The notes beneath the pieces were generated by a model, which did no database searches, had not been told where the DNA came from, and worked only from the letters and a program-made list of their open reading frames with translations. Of a stretch of 42,385 nt of DNA, positions 1 through 9,900 are shown piece after piece (position 1 is the first letter of the stretch; each line of letters begins with the position of its first letter). The stretch lies in contig JAIXTI010000043.1 of assembly GCA_027484025.1 (NCBI GenBank), positions 1-42,385 on the forward strand, read 5' to 3'. The stretch is from a bacterium (GTDB lineage: Bacteria; Gemmatimonadota; Gemmatimonadetes; Gemmatimonadales; Gemmatimonadaceae). The position numbers and the translations under genes were made by a program.

Positions 1-1077
1 AAGCTGCGCACCGATCCGCAGCATCACTGGACGCCGCGCGAACAGCTGGAGTGGCTGGTGGATAGTCTGGCGCCGGTGGGGCCGCCTGGCGCGCAGTTTC
101 GCTATTCGGACGCCGGCTACGTGCTGCTGGGGCTGATCGTCGAGCGATATAGCGGACAGCCCCTTGGCCCTGCGGTGCGGTCGCTCGTGCGCTTGAACAA
201 GCTGGGGCTGCGCCATACCTGGTGGGAAACGTTCGAGCCGGCACCCCGCGGAGAACCCGACCGGGCTCACCAATATCTCGGTGGGTTCGACGCGTACGGC
301 ATCGACCCGTCGTTCGACCTGTATGGCGGCGGTGGCATCGTGGCGCCAATGGCCGACCTCGCGCATTTTGTCACCGCGCTGCTGGGCGGAGAGGTGTTCG
401 ACAAGCGAGAAACGCTCGAGATCATGATGCGCCCACGGAGCCCGGAGATGAACGGCTATGGCATGGGCCTCTTCGGCTCGACGGTCGGCGGCCTGACTGG
501 GCGTGGCCACAGCGGCTTCTGGGGAACGACCGCGATGGTGTTCCCGGACGCGGGCGTGACGATCGCCGTCGCCATCACCGATCAGGGTGAGTTCCGGCAA
601 TCGAACGCTGTGATGAGTGCGGTGCTGAAGGTGTTCGGGGCCGCACGCGCGGACTCTTCAGCGGATGTGCGGGCCATTGCGGCATCGCGTGCGCGATCCA
701 ATGCGGCGATCGCTCGACACGACACCGCCGGCATCGCCCGTGAGATGATGCCCGATGTGACCGTCGTGTCGTCCACGAGTGCCATGGCGACTGGCGCGGC
801 CGTCAACGTGTCGCGCATGGCCGCGCAGTTCGCGCGTCGCCCCGATACTCGCTGGGTGCGGACCCCAGAAACGATTACCGTGTTCGACGCGTGGGGTGTT
901 GCGTCGGAACGCGGACAGTGGGTCGGCACGTGGACGGAGCCGGACGGGCCCTTGATGATTCGCGGCAGCTACGAAGCCCAGTGGCGTCGTCAGGATGGCA
1001 CGTGGCGCATTCAGGGAGAACTGTTCGTGCCGCTTCGCTGCGAGGGTGGGGCGTATTGTCGAGCACGTCCACAATAG
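1..1077 (+). CDS. Serine hydrolase (beta-lactamase/PBP class C type) with C-terminal DUF4440-like domain, 5' truncated
   Basis: The frame is open from the first base, so the gene begins outside the window. The visible 358 residues hold the second motif of class C beta-lactamase-like serine hydrolases as Y-S-D near codon 35 (usually Y-x-N) and the third motif as H-S-G near codon 170. The S-x-x-K nucleophile motif must lie upstream. After about codon 215 comes an extra domain of about 140 residues containing an alternating helix/strand pattern and ending in W-R-R-Q-D-G-T-W-R-I, typical of SnoaL/DUF4440-like NTF2 folds. Such proteins are usually exported peptidases or esterases acting on D-amino-acid peptides or esters; the substrate cannot be read from sequence. 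It is followed by a second serine hydrolase of a different class on the same strand. Confidence 0.8.
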   Translation, partial: KLRTDPQHHWTPREQLEWLVDSLAPVGPPGAQFRYSDAGYVLLGLIVERYSGQPLGPAVRSLVRLNKLGLRHTWWETFEPAPRGEPDRAHQYLGGFDAYGIDPSFDLYGGGGIVAPMADLAHFVTALLGGEVFDKRETLEIMMRPRSPEMNGYGMGLFGSTVGGLTGRGHSGFWGTTAMVFPDAGVTIAVAITDQGEFRQSNAVMSAVLKVFGAARADSSADVRAIAASRARSNAAIARHDTAGIAREMMPDVTVVSSTSAMATGAAVNVSRMAAQFARRPDTRWVRTPETITVFDAWGVASERGQWVGTWTEPDGPLMIRGSYEAQWRRQDGTWRIQGELFVPLRCEGGAYCRARPQ

Positions 1078-1211
1078 CCGCTCATTCCGGGCGAATGTAA
1101 AGACTGGCCAATCGGCTGCGTTTGCCGCATACTCGGCACAACTCAGTATCGCAGATGCCCTCCCCGAATTGGCATCTCGCAGAATTGATGACGACTCTCT
1201 CCCCTTCTACG

Positions 1212-2252
1212 ATGAGATCACGTCCCATTTCGCACGCGGTCGCCTGTTGCGCCATTGCGCTTCTCGCGCTCGTGCACACTCCACGAGCTACGGCGTCCGC
1301 GCAGAGCGCTGCCACCCCGGCGGGTGATGGCCTTAGCAAGCTATTGGCGGCAGAACTCGGCCGCTGGCCGGCGAAGGCCGGTGTCTACGTAAAGCACCTG
1401 GGCACTGGCGAAGAGGCGGTCGTGCTGGGCGATGAGCGCTTCAACAGTTTCAGCGTGATCAAGCTGCCACTGATGGTCATGGCATTTGAAATGGCCGATC
1501 AAGGGCGCCTCAACCTCGCCGAACGACACGTCATCGCGCGCGCGGACTTTCGGGGTGGCTCAGGGATTCTGCGTCACCACGACGTGGGGGCGAATCCGAC
1601 CGTTCGCGATCTCATCATCGAGATGATCATCACGAGTGACAACACGGCAACGGATCTCGTACTTGCAAAGGTCGGAGGGATCGAGGCCTTCAACCAATGG
1701 CTCGCCGCGAAGGGGTACCGCGAGACACGCATGGTCATGTCAGTCTTCGACTTCTTCCGGAAGCCGTATGAGTTGCGGGATGCCAAGTACCGCTCGCTGA
1801 CGCCCGAGCAGCTGCTCGACTTGCAGCTTGGCGGCTCCGCACTGGCAGAATCGCGCGACGAGCGTATTCGCCGCGAGGCGGACGCGTCGAATTGGCTGGG
1901 CGTGAACACCCCGCGTGAGACGGGACGTCTGTTGGAAGCCATCGAGAAAGGTACGCTCGTTTCGGCTGCGAGCTCGAAGGAGATGGTGCGTATCCTGCGC
2001 GCCCAGCAAGCAGGTCAGCGTCGCATGCCGCACTACCTGCCGATTGGGTATGCTACCGCGCACAAGACCGGCGATGGCCCGCCAGTGATCGCCAACGATG
2101 TCGGTATCGTGTACGCGCGCTCCGGTCCGATTGTCATGGCGTTCTATACGGCCGACATTCGCGGACTGTGGCAGGATGTCGAAGACGCGATCGGCCGAGC
2201 GACGCGCCTGGTTGTGGACTACTTCGATGGGAAAGTCGTCAGCCCGCGATAG
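1212..2252 (+). CDS. Class A beta-lactamase-like serine hydrolase (secreted)
   Basis: From ATG 1212 the protein is 346 aa with a signal peptide (basic MRSR, then a hydrophobic run ending near A-S-A-Q). ATG codons at 1122 and 1188 are also in frame but would put about 8 to 30 residues in front of the signal sequence; none has a strong ribosome site. Family motifs are S81-x-x-K84 (F-S-V-I-K), S142-D-N144 and K285-T-G287, in the class A/PenP order. An N-T-P-R-E-T-G-R-L-L-E stretch near residue 232 is also typical. I do not see the Glu-166 equivalent expected about 36 residues after the SDN motif, so hydrolysis of beta-lactams is uncertain; a peptidase or deacylation-deficient relative is possible. 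It converges on the sulfatase gene with only 24 bases between stops. Confidence 0.85.
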   Translation: MRSRPISHAVACCAIALLALVHTPRATASAQSAATPAGDGLSKLLAAELGRWPAKAGVYVKHLGTGEEAVVLGDERFNSFSVIKLPLMVMAFEMADQGRLNLAERHVIARADFRGGSGILRHHDVGANPTVRDLIIEMIITSDNTATDLVLAKVGGIEAFNQWLAAKGYRETRMVMSVFDFFRKPYELRDAKYRSLTPEQLLDLQLGGSALAESRDERIRREADASNWLGVNTPRETGRLLEAIEKGTLVSAASSKEMVRILRAQQAGQRRMPHYLPIGYATAHKTGDGPPVIANDVGIVYARSGPIVMAFYTADIRGLWQDVEDAIGRATRLVVDYFDGKVVSPR

Positions 2253-2276
2253 ACAGACGCGGTCGAGCGACCGGAA

Positions 2277-3689
2277 TCAGCGATTAGACAACAGCTTGTC
2301 GAGCCGCGCGTTGAGATCTGCCAGCACACCCGGCGGCACCCGATCAGGCAACAGGTTCGTGAGCTCGTGCGGATCCTTCACGAGATCGTACACCTCGTCC
2401 ATGCCGCGCAGTTCGTCGTACCGGATGAACTTGTAGCGGTCGGTCCGTACGGCCTTGTACCCCATCCCCTTCACGCGCGGAAACTCGGTGTCGGAGTAGT
2501 ACTCGATCAGTAGCTCATTGCGAATGCTCGCCGCATTGGCCCCGAGCGCTGGCAACAGTGAACGCCCCTGCATGGTGGCCGGCGCTTGCACACCGCCGAG
2601 TGCGAGCAGTGTGGGCGCGACGTCGACGTTGCTCGCGAGCGTGCCCGGGTGCGAGCCCGCCTTCGCCAAGCGCGGATAGCGCACGATGAACGGAATGTGG
2701 ATACTCGGTTCGTACGCGAGCCGCCGTTCCTGCGCGAGGCCGAACTCGCCGTAGAAGAACCCTTGATCGCTGGTCACCACGATCACCGTGTTGTCACGCA
2801 TCCCGCGACGCTCGAGTGTGGCGATCACTTCACCGATACTGCGATCGATCGCGCTCAGCATGCGCAACCGGTCGCGCACCACCGAATCGGGTAGTCCACC
2901 GACAGGGCTGCGCGGGTCGGACACATCGTACGGCCGTTGCAGCGCCGGCTTTCCCGTGAGCGGCGCGCGCCAGCTCGGGCCGTGCGGAATGGCGGCATCG
3001 TGATACTGCTGCGCGTCACGCGGGGCCGGCGGAAACGAGCGCACGAAGTTGGGATAGATCTCCGGGTGCACCGCCTTCTGCGCCATGACCACGAGAAACG
3101 GCTGCGTGTCCGGCACCGACTCGATGAACGACACCGCGTGCTCCGTGAGGATCTCGGACATGTAGCCGCGCGCCTTCGCCGGCTTGCCGTCGATATTGAG
3201 ATCGGGGTCGAAGTACACGCCCTGGCCCACAAAGCTCACCCACCGATCGAAGCCCGGCCGCGGGGAATCGTCAGCGTGTCCCATGTGCCACTTGCCGAAG
3301 AATCCCGTCCGATAGCCGGCATCGTGGAGCAGCTTGGGGAAGGTGACAATGCGATGACTCTGTTCAGCGCGTTCCCCGTTGTCCACGATGCCATTGCGAT
3401 ACGGATACTGTCCCGTCATGAACACCGCGCGACTCGGCGAACAGAGCGGGGCCGACGTGTAGACGTTGGTGAAGCTCGCCCCCTCGTTCACGAGACGCTT
3501 GAGATTCGGCAGCTCGGCGAACGGATGATCGATCAGATCATCGTAGCGTGCGTCGTCGAGCAGCACGAACACCATGTTCGGCCGAGTTGTGTCGGCGGCG
3601 GTTGCCCGTGCGCTGTTCGCTGGGCGACAGGAGGTCGTCGCGAGCAATGCAAGGAGACAGGCGTGTATAGCGCGCTCGCGTAATGACAT
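2277..3689 (-). CDS. Secreted or lipoprotein sulfatase (arylsulfatase family, formylglycine type)
   Basis: 470 aa. The N-terminus has a signal peptide that may end at Cys21 (L-L-A-T-T-S-C), which would make it a lipoprotein. The metal-binding Asp pair is in L-L-D-D-A near residues 45-46. The sulfatase signature C83-S-P-S-R87 followed by A-V-F-M-T-G is complete, so Cys83 should be converted to formylglycine. The C-terminal D-P-H-E-L-T-N-L region is typical of type I sulfatases. It cleaves sulfate esters, probably from polysaccharides in the periplasm or outside the cell; the substrate is unknown. No sulfatase-modifying enzyme gene is in the window. It lies 15 bases downstream of the VPS10/BNR gene on the same strand, suggesting co-transcription. 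Confidence 0.9.
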   Translation of the reverse strand: MSLRERAIHACLLALLATTSCRPANSARATAADTTRPNMVFVLLDDARYDDLIDHPFAELPNLKRLVNEGASFTNVYTSAPLCSPSRAVFMTGQYPYRNGIVDNGERAEQSHRIVTFPKLLHDAGYRTGFFGKWHMGHADDSPRPGFDRWVSFVGQGVYFDPDLNIDGKPAKARGYMSEILTEHAVSFIESVPDTQPFLVVMAQKAVHPEIYPNFVRSFPPAPRDAQQYHDAAIPHGPSWRAPLTGKPALQRPYDVSDPRSPVGGLPDSVVRDRLRMLSAIDRSIGEVIATLERRGMRDNTVIVVTSDQGFFYGEFGLAQERRLAYEPSIHIPFIVRYPRLAKAGSHPGTLASNVDVAPTLLALGGVQAPATMQGRSLLPALGANAASIRNELLIEYYSDTEFPRVKGMGYKAVRTDRYKFIRYDELRGMDEVYDLVKDPHELTNLLPDRVPPGVLADLNARLDKLLSNR

Positions 3690-3704
3690 GAACGACTGTC
3701 TCGA

Positions 3705-6700
3705 TTAGGGAAGCGGCACCGGCACTGCGACGAATTCGCGGCGGCCAGAACGACGGAGCGCGGCGTTGAGGCGCGCCGTATCATCGCGTAGTGCGTTCGC
3801 GAGGCGCGCCAAGTGAGCCGACAGTTCACCAGTCAGCTCGCGGTAGATGCGCTGCTGCGCGGCCGTGGGTGCACCGTCACCCGACTCCACGAGCCCACGC
3901 AACCCGGTGAGCCGGTCGTTGAGACGGATGGGAAAGGCGATCTTGTCCTTGGGGCTCGTGTTGCGCACCTGATAGAGCGACGACTCCACAGTGGCGAGCG
4001 CCGTTTCGAACGTACGTGCACTGTCGCGAATGCGTGTGGCCGCACTTTCATCGAGCCCTGCCACTTCGCTAGTGAGATGCGCGGACAACCGTGCGCGGAT
4101 GTCGCGGATGTCGATTACCGCTTGGTTGGCCTCGCTCTCGCGGTCCCGCACTGCGCGCGCCAGCGCAAACTGCGCACGCACATCGGCGTCGGACACGCCC
4201 GTAACGCGCGGGTCTCGCTGCACCAATAGCGGTTGCGAGTCGGCCACGCTGCGCGCGCCCACGAAGGCGCGCACGGTGATGCGATACCGACCAGGAGGGG
4301 CCAGCAATCCACGACGCGGATCGCCCCCTTCGAGCACGATACCGGGGAACGAGGTGGCACCAGGATAGGTGAGGTCCCAGGTGGCGCGATGTGCCCCCGC
4401 GACACGCGGCAACGCGCTCATGGTGCGCACGCGCGCACCCGTCGAGTCCGTAAGCTCGGCGCGCACACTGTCGGCATTTTCGGCCAGTGTGTAGTCGATA
4501 TGCGCCGGGTACACCCGGCGCACGGCCGCTGTCGGCCGCACGAGACGCACCCCGTTGCCACTCGTCGCCGCGTCACGCGCTTCGCGGAGCGGCGTGATGT
4601 CGTCAAGAATCCAGAACGAACGTCCGTGCGTGGCAATCACCAGGTCGCGCGTCTCTACTACCAAGTCGGACACCTGTACGGTAGGCAAATTGCGCGACAG
4701 CGACTCCCAATGCGCGCCGTCGTCGAACGACACCTGCACACCGTGCTCGGTGCCGGCGAACAGCAGCCCCGCGCGCACGCGATCCTCGCGGACCACACGC
4801 ACGAAGTCCCCGGCGGGAATACCCTGCACGATGGACGTCCACGTAACGCCGAAGTCGTTCGTCTTCCAGATGTATGGCGCACGATCGCCGAGCTGGTGGC
4901 GCTCCACCGCCACGTAGGCACCACCGGCGCGGTGCCACGACGCATCGATGCGCGTCACGCGACTGTTCGGCTGCAGCCCCGGGGGGGTGACGTTGCGCCA
5001 CGACTTGCCGCCGTCGCGCGTGACATGCACCAGTCCGTCGTCGGAACCGGTCCAAATGGTGTTCGTATCGCGACGCGACGGCGCGATGGTAAAGATCGTG
5101 GCGTAGATCTCCGGGCCGTCCTGATCGAGCGTGATCGGCCCGCCGCTGTTCCCCATCGTGGCCGTATCGGCGCGCGTGAGGTCGGGCGAGATACGGCGCC
5201 ACGTGGTGCCCTGATCGGCGGACCGCCAGAGATGCTGCGATCCGGCGAACAGCAGGCGCGGATTGACGCGCGAGATCGCCAGCGGATAGGTCCAGTTCCA
5301 GCGCTCCGGCATGGCCGATGCCGGCTCACCCATCACGATTCGCGGGTGCGGCTGTACGTCGCGCGCCTGCCCGGTGCGACGATCGAAGCGCGAGAGCGTA
5401 TTGGTGGCGCCGGCAAAGAAGATGTCGGGTGCGCCGGGCTGCGGCGCGATGTCGGCACTCTCGCCGCCGCCCACTTCGTAGTACCAGTCGCCTGGCGCCG
5501 CATCAGGCGGGTCGAGCGGTGATGGCTGGCTCGGCACACACGCCGTTGTATTGTCCTGCTGCGCACCGCACACGTGGTACGGGAAGTCGCTGGTGGTGGC
5601 GACGCGATACAGCTGCGCCGTGGGATGCCGTTGCGCCGTCCACGTTTCACCGCCGTTGAGCGAGACGATCGCGCCGCCGTCGTTGGCCACGATCATGCGT
5701 CGCGGATTGTCGGGGGCAATCCACAGGTCGTGAAAGTCCAGATGCCCCGCCGGCAGCGGACGGAACGAACGCCCGCCATCCACCGACTTCTCGAGACGGA
5801 AGTTCATGACGTACACCGTCTCACGATCACGGGGATCGGCGGTGAGTCGCATGAAGTAGAAAGCGCGCTGCCACAGATCGCGACTGGCGTTCACTCGCTC
5901 CCACGTGGCGCCGCCGTCATCGGAGCGATAGAGACCGCCATCGGTCGCTTCCACGTTGGCCCAAACGCGCCGCGCGTCGGCCGGTGAGACCGCGATGGTG
6001 ATCTTCCCCAGCACGCCAGCCGCGAAGCCGGGATTGCGGGAGAGTGTCTGCCACGTTGCGCCGCCATCGGTGGACTTGAACAGCGCCGAACCGGCGCCGC
6101 CGCTCGAGAGCATCCACGGGCGGCGATACACCTCCCAGGTGGACGCGTACAGCACCTGCGCATCGGTCGGATCGATCACGAGATCCACCGCGCCGGCCGT
6201 CGGTCCGTTGTACAGGATGCGCGACCACGTGGTGCCACGGTCTGTGGAGCGATACACCCCGCGGCTCGTGTCCGGCGCAAAGGGATTGCCGAGCGCCGCC
6301 ACGAACACGACGTTGGGATCGGTGGGGTGAATGCGGATGCGCGAAATCGCCTGCGTGGCGGCGAGTCCCGCGTGCGTCCAGTGCGCACCGCCGTCGGTGG
6401 AACGGTACACCCCGTCGCCCTGCATGATATTGCCGCGCAGCTCACTCTCGCCCATCCCCACGAACACGATGTCGGGGTTGGATGGGGACACGGCCACGGC
6501 CCCCACCGAGGAACTCGCCAGTTGCCCGTCGGTAACGGGCCGCCACGTAGTGCCGCCGTCGGTGGTCTTCCACAGACCGCCGCCGGTAGCCCCGAAGTAG
6601 TACTCGTGCGGCCGCGCCGTCGACCCGGCCGCCGTGATGGACCGCCCGCCGCGATTGGGGCCGACGTTGCGCCAGGTAAGAGCACTCGCGGCCACCGGTG

Positions 6701-6842
6701 CACGTTCGGCGCGCGGGGCCATCTGTTGTCCCTGTCCCTTCGCCGACAGCGCGGTCAGAAGGAGCACCGTGCTCAGTACCGGCACCGATGCGCTCACGGA
6801 CTGTCGGGCACCGCGCCGGCGGCTCTCGTGAAATGAAGGCAT
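3705..6842 (-). CDS. Sortilin/VPS10-like BNR-repeat secreted protein (paralogue 1)
   Basis: About 1045 aa from ATG 6842, which places a signal peptide (A-S-V-P-V-L-S-T-V-L-L-L-T-A-L-S-A) close to the N-terminus; an upstream in-frame start at 6917 would add 25 unconvincing residues. The body carries many S-x-D-x-G-x-T-W BNR/Asp-box repeats (for example K-T-T-D-G-G-T-T-W and R-S-T-D-R-G-T-T-W) over roughly the first 700 residues, as in sortilin/VPS10-type ten-bladed propellers annotated as WD40/YVTN/BNR or glycosyl hydrolase proteins. Then comes an Ig-like/FlgD-like segment with A-P-P-G-R-Y-R-I-T-V, and a helical C-terminal domain. The enzymatic role is not established for this family; an outer-surface binding function is likely. 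A paralogue lies at 38083-41178. The sulfatase gene follows at once on the same strand. Confidence 0.85.
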   Translation of the reverse strand: MPSFHESRRRGARQSVSASVPVLSTVLLLTALSAKGQGQQMAPRAERAPVAASALTWRNVGPNRGGRSITAAGSTARPHEYYFGATGGGLWKTTDGGTTWRPVTDGQLASSSVGAVAVSPSNPDIVFVGMGESELRGNIMQGDGVYRSTDGGAHWTHAGLAATQAISRIRIHPTDPNVVFVAALGNPFAPDTSRGVYRSTDRGTTWSRILYNGPTAGAVDLVIDPTDAQVLYASTWEVYRRPWMLSSGGAGSALFKSTDGGATWQTLSRNPGFAAGVLGKITIAVSPADARRVWANVEATDGGLYRSDDGGATWERVNASRDLWQRAFYFMRLTADPRDRETVYVMNFRLEKSVDGGRSFRPLPAGHLDFHDLWIAPDNPRRMIVANDGGAIVSLNGGETWTAQRHPTAQLYRVATTSDFPYHVCGAQQDNTTACVPSQPSPLDPPDAAPGDWYYEVGGGESADIAPQPGAPDIFFAGATNTLSRFDRRTGQARDVQPHPRIVMGEPASAMPERWNWTYPLAISRVNPRLLFAGSQHLWRSADQGTTWRRISPDLTRADTATMGNSGGPITLDQDGPEIYATIFTIAPSRRDTNTIWTGSDDGLVHVTRDGGKSWRNVTPPGLQPNSRVTRIDASWHRAGGAYVAVERHQLGDRAPYIWKTNDFGVTWTSIVQGIPAGDFVRVVREDRVRAGLLFAGTEHGVQVSFDDGAHWESLSRNLPTVQVSDLVVETRDLVIATHGRSFWILDDITPLREARDAATSGNGVRLVRPTAAVRRVYPAHIDYTLAENADSVRAELTDSTGARVRTMSALPRVAGAHRATWDLTYPGATSFPGIVLEGGDPRRGLLAPPGRYRITVRAFVGARSVADSQPLLVQRDPRVTGVSDADVRAQFALARAVRDRESEANQAVIDIRDIRARLSAHLTSEVAGLDESAATRIRDSARTFETALATVESSLYQVRNTSPKDKIAFPIRLNDRLTGLRGLVESGDGAPTAAQQRIYRELTGELSAHLARLANALRDDTARLNAALRRSGRREFVAVPVPLP

Positions 6843-6988
6843 TCGTGACGGTGGCAATACGGGGAGAGTGGCGTGCCGAGTCACAGTAACGTTACGCCTC
6901 GGGGGCGGGTCGCGCACGTTTTGGACGCAAACGTGAGAAACCGTTCGGGTGAACGGCGAGATGTATACCGCGCGCGCCGCGATGGACT

Positions 6989-9900
6989 CTACGCCACCGC
7001 CGCCGCGAACGCCTGAAACAGATCACCTGGCAACGCGTGCTGCAACCGCCACGTAATCGCCATCGGCGCTTCTCCCGCGTGTGACACGTAGGTCGCCGGT
7101 CCCAAAAACGTGAACGCGCGCTCTTCGGAAGTAAGGCGGGCAAATAGCCACACGTGGCTACTTCGCGCCTCATGCTGCTGGTAACGCAGCCCCGTATTGC
7201 TGCCAGCCCGCGTGGTCGACTGGCTCTCCCAATGAATGAGCTCGCGGCTGATCGCGTAGTCGCGGTAGCGTGTCGTCGGTGAGAACTGTCCGGCGGTTTT
7301 ATCGAGGGTGAACACGAACAGGTCGGCAGGCAGATGCTCTGCATACAATACTCCTTCGCGCCAGCTTCGCCCTTCGATTCCCGCGCCCACACCACTCGCC
7401 ACCAGAATTTCGCGACGCGAGTAGCGCGCGTGTACGCGTAGTGGCACGTCAGCGAGTCCTCCAAGCGGTGTGGACAAGTGACTGACACGCTGTGACAGCA
7501 CATCGCAGAGCTGCACGATCTCGTCACACACCGCCGGGTGCGCACGCAGCAACTCCGTCCCTACGGCGAACGTTGGCGCTTTGTCCGCCACAGTCTCCAG
7601 CACCTGTGTGAGCAACATGCGCACAAGACGTGCCTCGCGAGTCTGTGCCTCCGCGTCGAGCGCATGTGTTGTGCTGAGCCAGGTGCGCCACGTGTCCAGC
7701 CGCTCGCGGTCGTCTACGTGAAGCAATCGCCCAATGGCCCTTCGTAACACCGCTTCATACGGGCCAGCGTCCCCAATGGGCAGCCCCGCCATTTCGCGCA
7801 GGCCGGTCCACGAGTCGTTGGGGCGGGCGTACAACTCCTCAAGAGAAAGGCCCGACTCCTCGAGATACTCGCTTAGTGTGATCCCTTCGTTCTCGCGCGC
7901 GAGCGCCGCAAGTTCCCGCGCCCTCTCCGCACGACGCGTCGGTACACTCTGGCGGATGCTCGCCAGAATGCGTTCCTTTGCCACCGGCTCCAATTGCATC
8001 TGACAGCCGGCCGGCAGGAACGGAAACCCCAGCTCTACCTGCTGCTCGACGTGCTTACGGCTGCCACCAAGTAATGCACTGAGTCGCCGATCGAAACGAA
8101 ACTCGCGGCGGTGCTGACCAACAAAGTCGAGCACGGTGCACAGCGACTTGCCCTCGGCCTTCCGCAGGCCACGTCCCAGCTGCTGTACGAACAGCACCGG
8201 ACTGTCGGTGGGTCGCAGCATGAGCAGCGTATCCACCGCGGGCACGTCGACGCCTTCATTGAACAAGTCCACTGAGAACACCACGTTCACCGTTCCGTTG
8301 GCGAGCGCGCGCAGTGCGCCTTCTCTCTCGGCGGTGGGCGTACTGCCGTCAACACTTCGTGCGGACACGCCGTGTTCGGCGAAGATACGCGCCATGTACC
8401 TCGCATGCTCTACGCTGACACAAAAGCCAAGCGCCCGTACCCCGTTGAGCGGGCCGAGGTATTCCGCACACTGCTTGAGTACCTGGCGCGCCCACACGTC
8501 AGTGCTGGTGATGACGCCCGTGAGCGTCGCGCTATCGTAGCCACGGCCACGTGTCCACGGAATCTCCGACAGGTCGAGCGAGTCGGTAACACCAAAGTAA
8601 GAGAACGGCACGAGCCGGTGCTGGTCGATCGCATCCCACAGCCGAAGCTCTGCACCTATGCGGTGGTCGAACCACTGCAAAATGGGGAGGCCGTCGCTGC
8701 GTTCCGGTGTGGCCGTGAGCCCCAGCAACTCGCGCGGCTGAACTCGGGAGAGCACACGCTCGTAGCTCGATGCGGCAGCATGATGGAACTCGTCGATGAT
8801 CACCACATCGAAGTGTGCCGGATCAAGCTGCTCCAAGCTGTTCGCGTTCAATGATTGAATGGACGCGAACACGTGTTCCCAGCGCGTGGGGCGATCGCCG
8901 CTCACCCATCGCTCCCCAAATGAAGGGTCGCGCAGCGCGTGCGCGAATGTTGCTTGTGCCTGCGTAAGGATCTCTTCGCGATGCGCGATGAACAGCAGTC
9001 GAGCCCGCGGCAACCGCGTGCGCAACCGCGCATAGTCCACCGCAGCCATTACGGTCTTGCCCGTGCCAGTGGCGGATACGAGCAGGTTACGATGCCGACC
9101 CTCCTCACGCGCGAGCGCAATCTGTTCCAGCAGGCGTTCCTGGAATGGTTCGAGGCGGATTTCCGTCGGCGGCAAATGCAGTGAGAGCACCGGTCGCTCG
9201 CGGCCAATGGCGCTTGCAAACCGCTCGCGATCGTACGGCTCAAAGTCCGGCTGCTGCCAATAGCTCTCGAACACCGCGGCCAGCTTCTCAATGACCGCGC
9301 GATTACGCGCCTCGGACACGCGCACGTTCCACTCGAGCCCGCTGACCTGCGCGCTATGCGTGAGATTCGACGACCCCACGTACGCCGTGGAAAAGCCGCT
9401 TTCCCGGTGGAACAACCACGCCTTGGCGTGCAGCCTGGTGCCGGTGGTGTCGTAGGACACGCGCACATCGGCACCAAGCTGCTGCAGCATCTCCAGCGCG
9501 TCCGCTTCGGTCGAACCGGTGTAGACCGTGGTGAGTACGCGCAGACTTCGTCCCGCCTCCACGTGCCGCATGAGTGCGTCGCGCAGCGGCCGAACGCCTG
9601 TGCGGCGAATAAACGCCATAACCAGATCGATACGATCTGCCGACGCCACTTCGGCGTGCAACTGATGTCCCACACTTGGCTCGCCCGGTGCGTTGGTAAG
9701 CAGCGTCGTGTCGAGTAATGGGATGAGCGGCTGCGCAATTGTTTCGGGGTGCCCGTCGGGGAGCGCGGCGTTGATGGCGCGCAGCGATGAGGGCGGTTCC
9801 AGAGGTGTTTCGTCGACGAACTGCTCGAGCGTTTGGTCCCGAGTCAGTTCCGCAATGAGTCGGCGCGTGAGGTCGGCGCCGAGTGCTGCACGCTGCTTGT

